From NCBI GenBank assembly GCA_035472475.1, contig DATIPA010000231.1:1-18992 (forward strand): DNA of 18,992 nt, written 5' to 3'. A program made the translations under genes and the position numbers. Of this stretch, positions 6,581 through 14,283 are shown one piece after another. Origin of the DNA: JAFAXD01 sp035472475. Its GTDB lineage: Bacteria; Pseudomonadota; Alphaproteobacteria; Rhizobiales; Xanthobacteraceae. The first letter of the stretch is position 1. The number at the start of each line of letters is the position of its first letter. The notes beneath the pieces are model-generated. The model made no database searches and was not told where the DNA came from. It saw only the letters and a list, made by a program, of their open reading frames with translations.

Positions 6581-7555
6581 TCACGCCGGGTAAAGCCCAG
6601 CTGCGCGGGCGCGCAGTTTCATCAGCGTCACCATCAGGTCGAGCATCGGTGTCGGCACGTCGAGCATTTTGCCGAATTCGGCCGGCACCGTGAACATCGC
6701 ATCGATCTCAAGCGGACGCCCGCGCTCGAGGTCCTGGACGATGCTCGGTTTGTGCGCCTGCGCGCCCGCGAACGCCTTGTCAACGTCGAGATCGACGGCG
6801 CATCCAAGCGCACGCGCGATGCTTGCGGCCTCGCCCGCAACCTTGCGCACGGCCGCGACGCAGGCCGGCTCGGCGAACACGGCGCCGAGCGTTGTCTGAG
6901 CCAGGAAGGTGAGCGGATTGGACGACATGTTGGCGAGCAGCTTAGTCCAGATGTCGTCGCGGATACGCTCGCTCACTTCCGCCTTGGCGCCGCTTGTGTT
7001 GATCAAGTCTGCCAGCGCAACCGCACGCGCGCTCTTTTCGCCATTCGGTTCGCCCAGGATGACGTGCATGCGCCCGCTCACGCAGCGCACGACACCCGGT
7101 GCAGTTACGGTGTTGGACGAATAGACGACCCCGCCGAGCGAGCGCTGCGGGCCAATCGCGCCCCAGAGTGCATCGTCGGGATCGAGCAGTGGCAGCCTGC
7201 GGCCGTCGAATGGTCCGCCGTGGGCATGGAAGTACCACCAGGGAATCCCGTTCATGGCAAACAGGACCGGGGTATCGGCGCGCAGCAAAGGTGCGATCCG
7301 CGCTGCCACATCGGGCAGCGCCGGCGCCTTGACGGCGACGATGACGGCGTCCTGCGTGCCAAGATCGCTGGGGTTCTCGCTCGCCTTCACCCGCCGCTGG
7401 AGCGTGCGGTCGGGCAGTTCGAGGGTGATTCCGTTGTTCTGGATCGCGGCGAGGTGCTCACCGCGGGCCACCACCGACACATCGGCGCCGGCCATTGGCA
7501 GGCGCGCCGCCAGGTGTCCGCCGATCGCGCCGGCGCCAAAGATGCAGACTTTCAT
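6581..7555 (-). CDS. Ketopantoate reductase-like (ApbA/PanE family) NADPH-dependent reductase
   Basis: A 324-residue protein of the 2-dehydropantoate 2-reductase family, which reduces an alpha-keto acid with NADPH. The N-terminal nucleotide-binding motif is GAGAIGG (7-13). Asn102 (MNG), Lys205 (WTKLLAN), Asn209 and Asn213 correspond to the catalytic and substrate-binding positions, and Ser271 and Glu283 (HKPSIVQDLERGRPLEI) complete the C-terminal signature. It is the last gene of a minus-strand unit, 24 bp downstream of the carboxylesterase. That context points to reduction of a pathway intermediate rather than pantothenate synthesis (inference). PanE paralogues with other keto-acid substrates are common, so no gene symbol is given. 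Confidence 0.9.
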   Translation of the reverse strand: MKVCIFGAGAIGGHLAARLPMAGADVSVVARGEHLAAIQNNGITLELPDRTLQRRVKASENPSDLGTQDAVIVAVKAPALPDVAARIAPLLRADTPVLFAMNGIPWWYFHAHGGPFDGRRLPLLDPDDALWGAIGPQRSLGGVVYSSNTVTAPGVVRCVSGRMHVILGEPNGEKSARAVALADLINTSGAKAEVSERIRDDIWTKLLANMSSNPLTFLAQTTLGAVFAEPACVAAVRKVAGEAASIARALGCAVDLDVDKAFAGAQAHKPSIVQDLERGRPLEIDAMFTVPAEFGKMLDVPTPMLDLMVTLMKLRARAAGLYPA

Positions 7556-7579
7556 GACCAGATGATATCGCGCGTTCGG

Positions 7580-9175
7580 TCACGCCGCGACGCGGTTGCG
7601 GCGGCGCTGAGCATCGTAGAACGCATCCCAGAACTCAAGCCGTGGGAGATTACAGATCGGCCGCGCCTTGACGGCGTCGCCGAACTCCATCGTCATTTCG
7701 GCCTGACGCTCGTAGCGCGGCCAGTGCGGCAGGCCGGCGGCATTCGGATCACCCGCGCGTGCAAAATTGAGCCAATAGGATGAGATCGCGTCGGCGAGCG
7801 CCGCGTCCGCCTCGGTCCACGGCCAGTCGCGCGCGCTGAAGGTTCGGAAGATGTAGGGGATCTCGCTGCCGTGGAATGCGCCGAATTTATCGGTCGTATT
7901 CTCGTCATACGCTGCGCGAGCCGGAATCGGCGGCACGTGGGTGAATTCGTAGGCGTAGATCGGCGCCTTGCCGGTCCGCGCCTGCAGCCGCGTCCAGCAG
8001 AAATTCTGCCAGTAGAAATTGCGATAGCTGAACGCGGTGCGGCTCGCATCGCGCGCCTGGCTGTCGCTGCCGGCTGAATAGAGCTGCAGGAAACGATCGG
8101 CTCCGTCGCCAAAATCGGCGCGCGCCTGAGCTTCGAACGCGTGCAGGCTGTCGGCGCTCGGCATGGTGGCGCCCTCGTTCGCAACGACCCCGCTCAGCAG
8201 CGGAACATCGATCTGTTTCCCGCGTGCGAAGAGATCAAAGGGACTCTCCGGCAACAGGTATCCATCGAGGATCGGCCAGTTGGTGTCGAAGACGCCGCGT
8301 GCTGAATCGGACGGGTTGTTGTTCACCCCCGAGCCGGTGCCGCCGCGCCGGTGCGACAATTGGATCTCGCGCGCGGGCCGCGCGCGCAAATCAGCAAGCG
8401 AACGGGCACCGAGCGTGTGGACGAACTCAACGCCCGTGCGTTCCGCCGCGGCTAGCGACTGGATCGAATCGCCGGTGTTGCAGCTTTCCGCCACCGGGCC
8501 GAACAAGGCGCCGCTCTGGCCAATGACGCGATGAAACAATCCCTTGGCGAGGGGCGAGGCCATCAGCAGCGAGCCGCTGATCGAACCGGCGGATTGACCG
8601 AAGATCGTGACGCAGGCTGGATCGCCGCCAAACGCCGCGATGTTGCAGGCAACCCATTGCAGCGCCGCGATCTGGTCGAGCAAACCGTAGTTGCCGGAGA
8701 AACCGGATTCCTTTGTGAGTTCAGGATGCGCCAGGAAACCCAGGCGCCCGAGCCGGTAGTTGATGGTGACGACAACCACGCCCCGGCTTGCGAGGTATTC
8801 GCCATTGAAAAGCGCAAGCGCCCCCGACCCAACGTAGAACGCGCCCCCGTGAATCCAGACCATCACCGGCAGCTTGGGGCCGGCGCCAATGGCCGGCGTC
8901 CACACATTGAGAAACAGGCAGTCTTCGCTCTCGGCCTCCGGTCCGAAATAGCCGATCGAGTTCTCGCGCCGCGATGGCTGCACGCAGCGCGGACCAAAAG
9001 CGTCGGCGTGCCGGACGCCATCCCAAGCCTGCGGCGATTGCGGGGCGCGCCAGCGCAAATCGCCAACGGGCGGCGCCGCGTAGGGAATGCCCTTGAACGC
9101 GGTCACCCCATCCGCACCCGCTACGCCGGACAGTTTGCCGCTCTCGATTTGGACGATCGGCTCGGCCTGCGGCAT
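7580..9175 (-). CDS. Type-B carboxylesterase (alpha/beta hydrolase)
   Basis: A 531-residue carboxylesterase of the cholinesterase-like type-B family, hydrolysing carboxylic esters. The oxyanion-hole motif is HGGAF (109-113), the type-B signature is EDCLFLNVWTP (84-94), and the nucleophile is Ser195 in IFGQSAGS, where Gln replaces the usual Glu of GESAG. Glu334 (ANEGA) and His435 (AFHGSE) complete the Ser-Glu-His triad. The start chosen is the ATG behind AGGAGGAACGC; a 27-codon upstream extension in the same frame has no such signal. No signal peptide is evident from this start, so the enzyme should be cytoplasmic. It sits between the second enolase-superfamily gene (77 bp upstream) and the reductase (24 bp downstream) in an apparent operon. 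Confidence 0.93.
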   Translation of the reverse strand: MPQAEPIVQIESGKLSGVAGADGVTAFKGIPYAAPPVGDLRWRAPQSPQAWDGVRHADAFGPRCVQPSRRENSIGYFGPEAESEDCLFLNVWTPAIGAGPKLPVMVWIHGGAFYVGSGALALFNGEYLASRGVVVVTINYRLGRLGFLAHPELTKESGFSGNYGLLDQIAALQWVACNIAAFGGDPACVTIFGQSAGSISGSLLMASPLAKGLFHRVIGQSGALFGPVAESCNTGDSIQSLAAAERTGVEFVHTLGARSLADLRARPAREIQLSHRRGGTGSGVNNNPSDSARGVFDTNWPILDGYLLPESPFDLFARGKQIDVPLLSGVVANEGATMPSADSLHAFEAQARADFGDGADRFLQLYSAGSDSQARDASRTAFSYRNFYWQNFCWTRLQARTGKAPIYAYEFTHVPPIPARAAYDENTTDKFGAFHGSEIPYIFRTFSARDWPWTEADAALADAISSYWLNFARAGDPNAAGLPHWPRYERQAEMTMEFGDAVKARPICNLPRLEFWDAFYDAQRRRNRVAA

Positions 9176-9228
9176 GCGTTCCTCCTGTGCGAGTGCCGGA
9201 TGATCAAAGGACGCTCGCCGCAGCTTTC

Positions 9229-9248
9229 TGTCCCAGCGGCATGGGACA
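9229..9248 (-). other. Intercistronic stem-loop
   Basis: TGTCCCA (9229-9235) and TGGGACA (9242-9248) are perfect complements around a six-base loop. In the minus-strand transcript the hairpin starts four bases after the stop codon of the enolase-superfamily gene and lies 53 bases before the esterase start. No U-tract follows, so it is more likely an mRNA-stability or processing element than a terminator. Confidence 0.5.
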
Positions 9249-9252
9249 AAAT

Positions 9253-10347
9253 TCAACCGACGCGGTAGCGCGCCATCACAGCCTCGTCGACCACAAGGCC
9301 GAGACCCGGCCCCTGCGGCACGCGCATAAATCCGTCGACCGCGTTTGCCTGATCGCCAAACGGGCTCGCCTCGAGGTCACAATAGAAGCGCTCGACGAAC
9401 GCCGGCTGCGGCAGGCTTGCGCAGATATGGATGGTTGCGATCAATCCCGGCCCGAAATAGGGCGAGTGCGGCGCCAGCGCGGCACCGTGATCGTCCGCCA
9501 TGTCGATGATGCGCTTCATTTCGGTGATGCCGCCGATCTTGGTCACGCTTGGCTGTACGAAATCGACTTGCGCGATTTCGATAAGCTGCGCGATCTCAAC
9601 CCACGTGCCGGCGTTCTCGCCGGCCGCAACCCGCACGCCGGCCGCGCGTACGTGTGCGAGCGCCTCGTAATCGTCCGGCGGCCAGACCGGTTCTTCCAGC
9701 CAGAGCAGATTATATGGTGCGAACGCCTGCGCCATTGCGAACGCATCCGCGGCCGACCAGGGACAGTTGGTATCGACCATCAACGGGCTGTCCGCACCGA
9801 TCGCCTGTCGCGCGGCAGCGACTTCCGGCACGGTGATCTCGTGCAGCTTGATGCGCCGATAGCCGCGCTCGCGCGCGCGCGCAGCATTGCGCGCTACAAG
9901 ATCCGCGTCCCCATAGCGCAACAGGCTCGCGTAGGCCGGCACGCGATCAACCTTGGGCGCTCCGAGCATCCGGTGCAGCGGCTCGCCCTTCACCTTGCCG
10001 GCGATGTCCCAAAGCGCGATGTCGAGCCCCGAGAGCGCGAACGACACCGGCCCGTTACGGCCGTAATTGTGCAGCTTGCGCGCCAGATCGCCCATCAGAC
10101 CGGCGATGTCAGCGGGATCGCGCCCGACCGCGAGTGGGGCGACCATCTTGGCGAGCGCCGTCGCGCTCGCGACGCATCCGCCAAAACCAAACGCCTCGCC
10201 CCATCCGGTGATGCCGTCGTTCGTCTCCACCTTGACCAGCAGGGTGTCCATGTTGCGCCAGGGCACCGCGTCGGCCTTCGGCACCGGTCCGCCGCCGCGG
10301 TCATACGGAACGCTAATCAGGATGGGTTCGACGCTGGTGATTTTCAT
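9253..10347 (-). CDS. Mandelate racemase-type enolase-superfamily enzyme (divergent type)
   Basis: A 364-residue enolase-superfamily enzyme, clearly different from the two paralogues at 3015 and 10376. The metal ligands are Asp192 (MVDTN), Glu218 (WLEEP) and Glu244 (AAGENAG). The base motif is Lys167-Leu-His169, a KxH variant. The opposite face carries Asp262 (VDFVQPS) and His294 (LAPHSPYFGPG). The DFVQPS...IGGITE and PHSPYFGPG segments are typical of acid-sugar and hydroxy-acid dehydratases or epimerases of the mandelate racemase subgroup. The start ATG was chosen by alignment of MKITSVEPILI with the family N-terminus; the same frame stays open for 62 more codons into the neighbouring gene, but that part is only its antisense. 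It is the first gene of the unit leading to the carboxylesterase and reductase. Its Shine-Dalgarno site is weak. Confidence 0.92.
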   Translation of the reverse strand: MKITSVEPILISVPYDRGGGPVPKADAVPWRNMDTLLVKVETNDGITGWGEAFGFGGCVASATALAKMVAPLAVGRDPADIAGLMGDLARKLHNYGRNGPVSFALSGLDIALWDIAGKVKGEPLHRMLGAPKVDRVPAYASLLRYGDADLVARNAARARERGYRRIKLHEITVPEVAAARQAIGADSPLMVDTNCPWSAADAFAMAQAFAPYNLLWLEEPVWPPDDYEALAHVRAAGVRVAAGENAGTWVEIAQLIEIAQVDFVQPSVTKIGGITEMKRIIDMADDHGAALAPHSPYFGPGLIATIHICASLPQPAFVERFYCDLEASPFGDQANAVDGFMRVPQGPGLGLVVDEAVMARYRVG

Positions 10348-10375
10348 GCGAGATTGCCGCGAGAGGAACCGCCGC
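10348..10375. promoter_or_regulatory. 28-bp gap between two divergent enolase-superfamily starts
   Basis: The start codons at 10347 (minus) and 10376 (plus) are separated by only 28 bp, which is just enough for two ribosome-binding sites; GAGAGGAACC is clear for the plus gene. At least one promoter must therefore lie inside the coding sequence of the opposite gene, and the 5' ends of the two transcripts would overlap unless one is leaderless. Confidence 0.5.
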
Positions 10376-11461
10376 ATGAAGATAACCAAACTCCGCACCA
10401 GCGTCGTGCATTTTCCGTTCGAGCCGCCGATCGACGGCGGAGCGTTGCAGCTGCGCTCAGCCGATTGCGTGCTGGTGTTTCTCGAAACCGACGCCGGCCT
10501 CGTCGGCGAAGGATTGGTGTTTGCGCTCAACAATCAGCGTCTCGCCGTCATCAACGAGATGGTGCGGAGCCTCGAACCACTGGTGATTGGGCTTGACCCG
10601 GAATTCGGCGGCAGCTTTTCGGCGCGCGCGTTCCGCGACGTTGGCTTTCTAGGCCGCAGCGGCGTCGCGGTGATCGGCGTTGCGGGCGTGGACGACGCGC
10701 TCTGGGACCTGCGTGGCAAAGCGGCGGGGCTCAACGTTGCGCGGTTGATCGGCGCCTGCACCACCGCGGTGCCGGCCTATCACAGCGGCGGATTGTGGAT
10801 CGGACGCACCATCGATGAACTCCAGCGCGAAGCCGCCGATTTCGTCGCGCAAGGCTGGCGCGCCATGAAGATGCGCATCGGCAAGCCGCGCGCCGAGGAT
10901 GATGTTGCGCGGGTGCGGGCCGTGCGCCAGGCGATCGGGCCAGACATCGGGCTGATGGTCGATTCCAACCAGCAGCTCAACGTGCCGCGCGCGATCCGGC
11001 TCGGACGCATGCTGGAAGAATTCAACCTGACCTGGTTCGAGCAGCCAGTCCCGTATCACGATCACGCCGGCGAAGCCGAGATAGCCGCCGCGCTCGACAT
11101 GCCGGTTGCGAGCGGCGAGACCGAGTATACGAGCCGCGGGATGTTCGAGATGCTGCGGCTACGCTCCGCGGATATTCTGATGCCGGACCTGCAGCGCATG
11201 GGCGGGCCGACCGAGTTTCTCAAGGCTGCGCACATCGCCGAAGCCTTCAACATCCCGGTGTCCTCGCATTTGTTCCCCGAGATGAGCCTCGCGCTGCTGG
11301 CCGCCGTGCCGAACGCAATATTTCTCGAATACATGCCATGGTGCGAGCCAGCCTATTGCGAACGCATCTCGCTTGACGCGCAGGGCCGCGCCATCGTGCC
11401 AGATCGTCCGGGCTGGGGATTTGGGTTTGATGCGGAGGCGATCGAACGCCGAAAAGCGTGA
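10376..11461 (+). CDS. Mandelate racemase-type enolase-superfamily enzyme (paralogue 2)
   Basis: A 361-residue enolase-superfamily enzyme closely related to the gene at 3015-4106, with the same ligand numbering: Asp196 (MVDSNQ), Glu222 (WFEQP), Glu248 (ASGET), dyad Asp271 (MPDLQ) and His298 (SSHLF), and Glu318 (LEYMPW). The SSHLFPEMSLALLAA segment is strikingly like mandelate racemase itself, but the base motif is Lys165-Met-Arg167 rather than KxK. The start was chosen for MKITKLRT, which aligns with paralogue 1, and for the GAGAGGAACC site; the frame is open 103 codons upstream over the antisense of the neighbouring gene. It forms a single-gene plus unit, divergent from the other enolase-superfamily gene, and converges on the NlpC/P60 gene with 7 bp between stop codons. 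Confidence 0.92.
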   Translation: MKITKLRTSVVHFPFEPPIDGGALQLRSADCVLVFLETDAGLVGEGLVFALNNQRLAVINEMVRSLEPLVIGLDPEFGGSFSARAFRDVGFLGRSGVAVIGVAGVDDALWDLRGKAAGLNVARLIGACTTAVPAYHSGGLWIGRTIDELQREAADFVAQGWRAMKMRIGKPRAEDDVARVRAVRQAIGPDIGLMVDSNQQLNVPRAIRLGRMLEEFNLTWFEQPVPYHDHAGEAEIAAALDMPVASGETEYTSRGMFEMLRLRSADILMPDLQRMGGPTEFLKAAHIAEAFNIPVSSHLFPEMSLALLAAVPNAIFLEYMPWCEPAYCERISLDAQGRAIVPDRPGWGFGFDAEAIERRKA

Positions 11462-11475
11462 CGTAGATCTACGTC
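11460..11475. repeat. 16-bp perfect palindrome over two convergent stop codons
   Basis: GACGTAGATCTACGTC is its own reverse complement and covers the last two bases of the plus-strand TGA and all of the minus-strand TAG. As RNA it can form a six-pair stem with the loop GATC in either direction. No T-tract follows on either side, so termination is only a possibility. Confidence 0.55.
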
Positions 11476-12326
11476 TCGATCCGCTTCACGTTCGTCAGTT
11501 CGCTCCCCGCCGCGCGAATGCGCGCGACGGCGCCCCCCAACGGCTCGATTGCAACCGCCATGTGAAACGCATTGGCATGCACGATCGTCTTGGAGTCGGC
11601 GACAATCGCCACGTGGCCTTTCCAGAACATCAGATCGCCGCGTTGAAGATTGGTGAACCCGGGAGCCGGCGTCACGCGTGCGCCGAGCGTCTGCTCCTGC
11701 ATGTCGCTGTCGCGCGGACAGCCGATGCCGGCTGCATTGAGGGACATCTGCACCAGGCCGGAGCAATCGATTCCGAGGCTGGTCTTGCCGCCCCACAGAT
11801 ACGGTGTGCCGGTGAACCGTTCGGCGACGCCCACGAAATCCCGTTCGGCGTGGTCGAGTCCCGCGAGGTGGGACGCCGGCACATAGCCGTTGCCGAGAGC
11901 AGCGAACTCAGCCTCGACGGTCCGTACCGCAAGCCGCGCGCCCATCGACAAAGCTCCGAGCGGCGGTTGTTTGACCATCGGGGCGGGATAGACCAGCGTG
12001 CGCACCGCCACGACCTTGTGGGTCGGTTGCGGTCCGGGTATGCCGAGCGCATTCGCCGGCAGCCATCCGACGTAACCGTCGCCATCGAGCTGTCCCCAGC
12101 ACCAGCCCTCGTCGGTTTGCTCATAGACCGTGACGCGCTCGCCCCGCAGCGCTTCCGTCACCAGCGGCGCGTCGAGCGCCGGCACGCCGCGCACCGGCGC
12201 CTGTGCGTCGAGCACTTCATGGGCGATGCCGTCGACAAAGCGCGCCGCCGCAACCTTGCCCTCGAGATAGCGCGCAGCGAGGTCGGGCCGCGCCGCGGTC
12301 ACGCGTGGATCGTAGCGCTCAGCCAT
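11469..12326 (-). CDS. SH3-domain NlpC/P60 cysteine peptidase (C40 family)
   Basis: A 285-residue C40 peptidase. Two bacterial SH3-like segments (about 55-95 and 105-155, including DEGWCWGQLDGDGYVGWL) precede the NlpC/P60 domain (about 160-280). The catalytic residues are Cys188 (GIDCSGLVQ), His238 (KGHVAIV) and His250 (IVHANAF). The architecture resembles the gamma-D-glutamyl-diamino-acid endopeptidase YkfC, which trims murein peptides. No signal peptide is visible, so a cytoplasmic recycling role is favoured over wall hydrolysis (inference). The start ATG overlaps the stop of the upstream aminopeptidase gene by eight bases (ATGGCTGA), which indicates translational coupling. Confidence 0.9.
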   Translation of the reverse strand: MAERYDPRVTAARPDLAARYLEGKVAAARFVDGIAHEVLDAQAPVRGVPALDAPLVTEALRGERVTVYEQTDEGWCWGQLDGDGYVGWLPANALGIPGPQPTHKVVAVRTLVYPAPMVKQPPLGALSMGARLAVRTVEAEFAALGNGYVPASHLAGLDHAERDFVGVAERFTGTPYLWGGKTSLGIDCSGLVQMSLNAAGIGCPRDSDMQEQTLGARVTPAPGFTNLQRGDLMFWKGHVAIVADSKTIVHANAFHMAVAIEPLGGAVARIRAAGSELTNVKRIET

Positions 12327-13698
12327 AACGGGTGCAGAGATAGGCATAGAGCGCGCGTGCGACCTGGCACTCGCCGCCCTCGGGCCGCCCCGGTTTGGCG
12401 GCCGCGGTCCAGGCATAGATGTCGAAATGCAGCCAGGCCTTGGCGGCGGAAACGAAGCGCGACAGAAACAGCGCGCAGGTGATCGAACCCGCGAAGGTTC
12501 CGTTCGAAACGTTGTTGGTGTCGGCGACTTTGGAGTCGAGCATGGCGAGATAGGGCGGCCAGAGCGGCATGCGCCAGAACGGGTCATTCTCCTGCGCCCC
12601 AGTGCGCAATAGCTCCGCCGCCAGTGTCTCGTCGTTAGCGTAGAATGCCGGCAAGTCGGGTCCGAGCGCGACTCGCGCCGCGCCGGTGAGCGTGCCCATG
12701 TCGACCAGCAGCTCGGGCGCCTCCTCGTCGGCGAGTGCGAGCGCATCCGCGAGAATCAAGCGGCCTTCCGCGTCGGTGTTGCCAATCTCGACACTGATGC
12801 CCTTGCGCGACGGATAGACATCGAGCGGACGGAACGCCGAACCGGAGATCGCGTTCTCGACCGCCGGGATCAACACCCGCAGCCGCAGCTTGAGCCCGCG
12901 GCTCATGATCATGTGGGCAGCCGCCAGCACCGTGGCCGCGCCGCCCATGTCCTTCTTCATCATCAGCATGCCGCTCGACGGCTTGATGTCGAGCCCGCCG
13001 GAATCAAAACAAACGCCCTTGCCGACCAGCGTCACTTTCGGATTGCTCGCATCGCCCCACGTCAGATCGATCAGCCGCGGCGCAAGCGCCGACGCGCGGC
13101 CGACCGCGTGAATGAGCGGAAAGTTCTCCCGCAACAGCTCATCGCCCACGATCGACCTGACATTGGCGTCGTGCTGGCGCGCGACGTTGCGCACGGCGTT
13201 CTCAAGCTCGGCCGGCCCCATGTCGTTCGTCGGCGTGTTGATGAGATCGCGCGCGAGAAACACCGCCTCGACAATGCGCGAGAGATCGGCGCCGTCGACG
13301 CCGTCCGGCAGTGTCAGCGCGATAGTCTTGACCTCCGGCTTGCGGTAGCGCGCAAAGCTATAGGTGCCGAGCGCGAAAGCGAGCGCCGCGAGCCGCGCGT
13401 CGGGTGCGTTGACGAACCGGTAGGTTCCGGCTGGCAGCAGGCCCGGCAATCGGCCGGGCCCAAACGGGTCGCGCGCCGGCGCATCCGGTGCATCGACGCC
13501 GAACAGCACGCCCGCAAGTTTGGATCCCCCGCCCTCGCCCGGCAGCAACAAGTGACGCCCGGCCTTGGGTTCCCACCCGGCCGCGCGCGCGAACCCCAGC
13601 GCCGCCGGGGCGAGACCGCGGCCGTCAGCAAAGCTCTGGGCATCGACCAAATAGATCGGAGTTGCGCCGCCATCGGGCGCGCGAAAGACCGGATGCAT
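12319..13698 (-). CDS. M17 leucyl aminopeptidase-family peptidase
   Basis: A 459-residue metallo-aminopeptidase of family M17, releasing N-terminal residues from peptides with two bound metal ions. The metal ligands are Lys227 and Asp232 (GKGVCFDSGG), Asp250 (MMKKDMGG), Asp309 and Glu311 (NTDAEGR). The catalytic Lys239 (LDIKPS) and Arg313 are present. The N-terminal macro-like domain (1-150) is poorly conserved, as usual. The length fits the family (450-500). The ATG has no strong ribosome-binding site. The stop codon overlaps the start of the NlpC/P60 gene. The pairing suggests that the two enzymes act in sequence on short or murein-derived peptides. Confidence 0.93.
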   Translation of the reverse strand: MHPVFRAPDGGATPIYLVDAQSFADGRGLAPAALGFARAAGWEPKAGRHLLLPGEGGGSKLAGVLFGVDAPDAPARDPFGPGRLPGLLPAGTYRFVNAPDARLAALAFALGTYSFARYRKPEVKTIALTLPDGVDGADLSRIVEAVFLARDLINTPTNDMGPAELENAVRNVARQHDANVRSIVGDELLRENFPLIHAVGRASALAPRLIDLTWGDASNPKVTLVGKGVCFDSGGLDIKPSSGMLMMKKDMGGAATVLAAAHMIMSRGLKLRLRVLIPAVENAISGSAFRPLDVYPSRKGISVEIGNTDAEGRLILADALALADEEAPELLVDMGTLTGAARVALGPDLPAFYANDETLAAELLRTGAQENDPFWRMPLWPPYLAMLDSKVADTNNVSNGTFAGSITCALFLSRFVSAAKAWLHFDIYAWTAAAKPGRPEGGECQVARALYAYLCTRYG

Positions 13699-13741
13699 CG
13701 AGAACGGGTCCGCTCACTAAGATCGCGGCCCTGCTAGCATG

Positions 13742-13773
13742 CCGCCACGGCGGGGTACAGGTCGGCCCGACCT
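13742..13773 (-). other. Two stem-loops after cpaA
   Basis: AGGTCGG-C-CCGACCT (13759-13773) begins within the cpaA stop codon, and CCGCC-AC-GGCGG (13742-13753) follows on the minus strand. They could mark the end of the flp-cpaA transcript, but there is no U-tract, so a Rho-independent terminator is not supported. Confidence 0.35.
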
Positions 13774-14269
13774 ACGCAGGCATCCAGGTGGTCGAGGGAT
13801 AAATCAGGAGTGCCGAGGCCGCGAGCGCGATCCCATAGGGAACTCCGCCGTCGAATTGATGCAGCCGGACGGCCCAGGTCTGCCCGGCCAGCCAGGTTGG
13901 CAGCGGCATGAACCTGAAGGCGAGGATCCCAAGTGTCAGCACACCGCCGAGCAGCGCGCCGAGTAACGCGTACTGGGCGAGATGATCGAAGCCCAGCCAG
14001 AGCGCCGCAGCGGCAGCGAGCTTGGCATCGCCGCCGCCAACCAAGCCACGCCAAAACAGCGCAAAGCCGACCGCGAGCACCAGCAGCCCGGTGACCATGT
14101 GCGCCAGGATCATTTGTGGATTTAAGCCGCAGGCAATCGCCAGCGCCACAAAACCGGCGACGAGCGCCAGCGATATCCGGTTCGAAATGGTCATGTTGAG
14201 GAGGTCGCTCGCGGCCGCGAATGCCATGAGCGCGGGAAACAGCAGCACCCTAACGAGCTCGACGAGCAT
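13772..14269 (-). CDS. cpaA: CpaA-type prepilin peptidase (A24 family)
   Basis: A 165-residue integral membrane aspartic peptidase that cleaves the leader of Flp-type prepilins at the inner membrane. The two catalytic aspartates are Asp22 (AASDLLNMTISN) and Asp81 (GGGDAKL), in the positions expected for family A24. Most of the protein consists of hydrophobic spans (about 5-25, 32-50, 55-75, 85-115, 140-160). It lacks the cytoplasmic N-methylation domain of larger PilD enzymes, as is normal for CpaA/TadV. It starts 14 bp after the Flp pilin gene and is surely in the same operon. The rest of the Tad assembly machinery is not in the window. Confidence 0.93.
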   Translation of the reverse strand: MLVELVRVLLFPALMAFAAASDLLNMTISNRISLALVAGFVALAIACGLNPQMILAHMVTGLLVLAVGFALFWRGLVGGGDAKLAAAAALWLGFDHLAQYALLGALLGGVLTLGILAFRFMPLPTWLAGQTWAVRLHQFDGGVPYGIALAASALLIYPSTTWMPA

Positions 14270-14283
14270 CGGGCATTTGCGCG

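Noticed and set aside
6752..7783. Open plus-strand frame of about 340 codons
   Set aside because: Antisense to the ketopantoate-reductase-like gene and the end of the esterase gene; no conserved domain pattern.
9187..10375. Long open plus-strand frames through the esterase leader and the minus-strand enolase-superfamily gene
   Set aside because: They are antisense to a gene with a full set of conserved motifs, have Arg/His/Gln-rich composition without any family signature, and arise from high GC content.
10067..10375. 103-codon N-terminal extension of the plus-strand enolase-superfamily gene
   Set aside because: The extension is the antisense of the divergent gene. Alignment with paralogue 1 places the start at MKIT (10376), which has its own ribosome-binding site.
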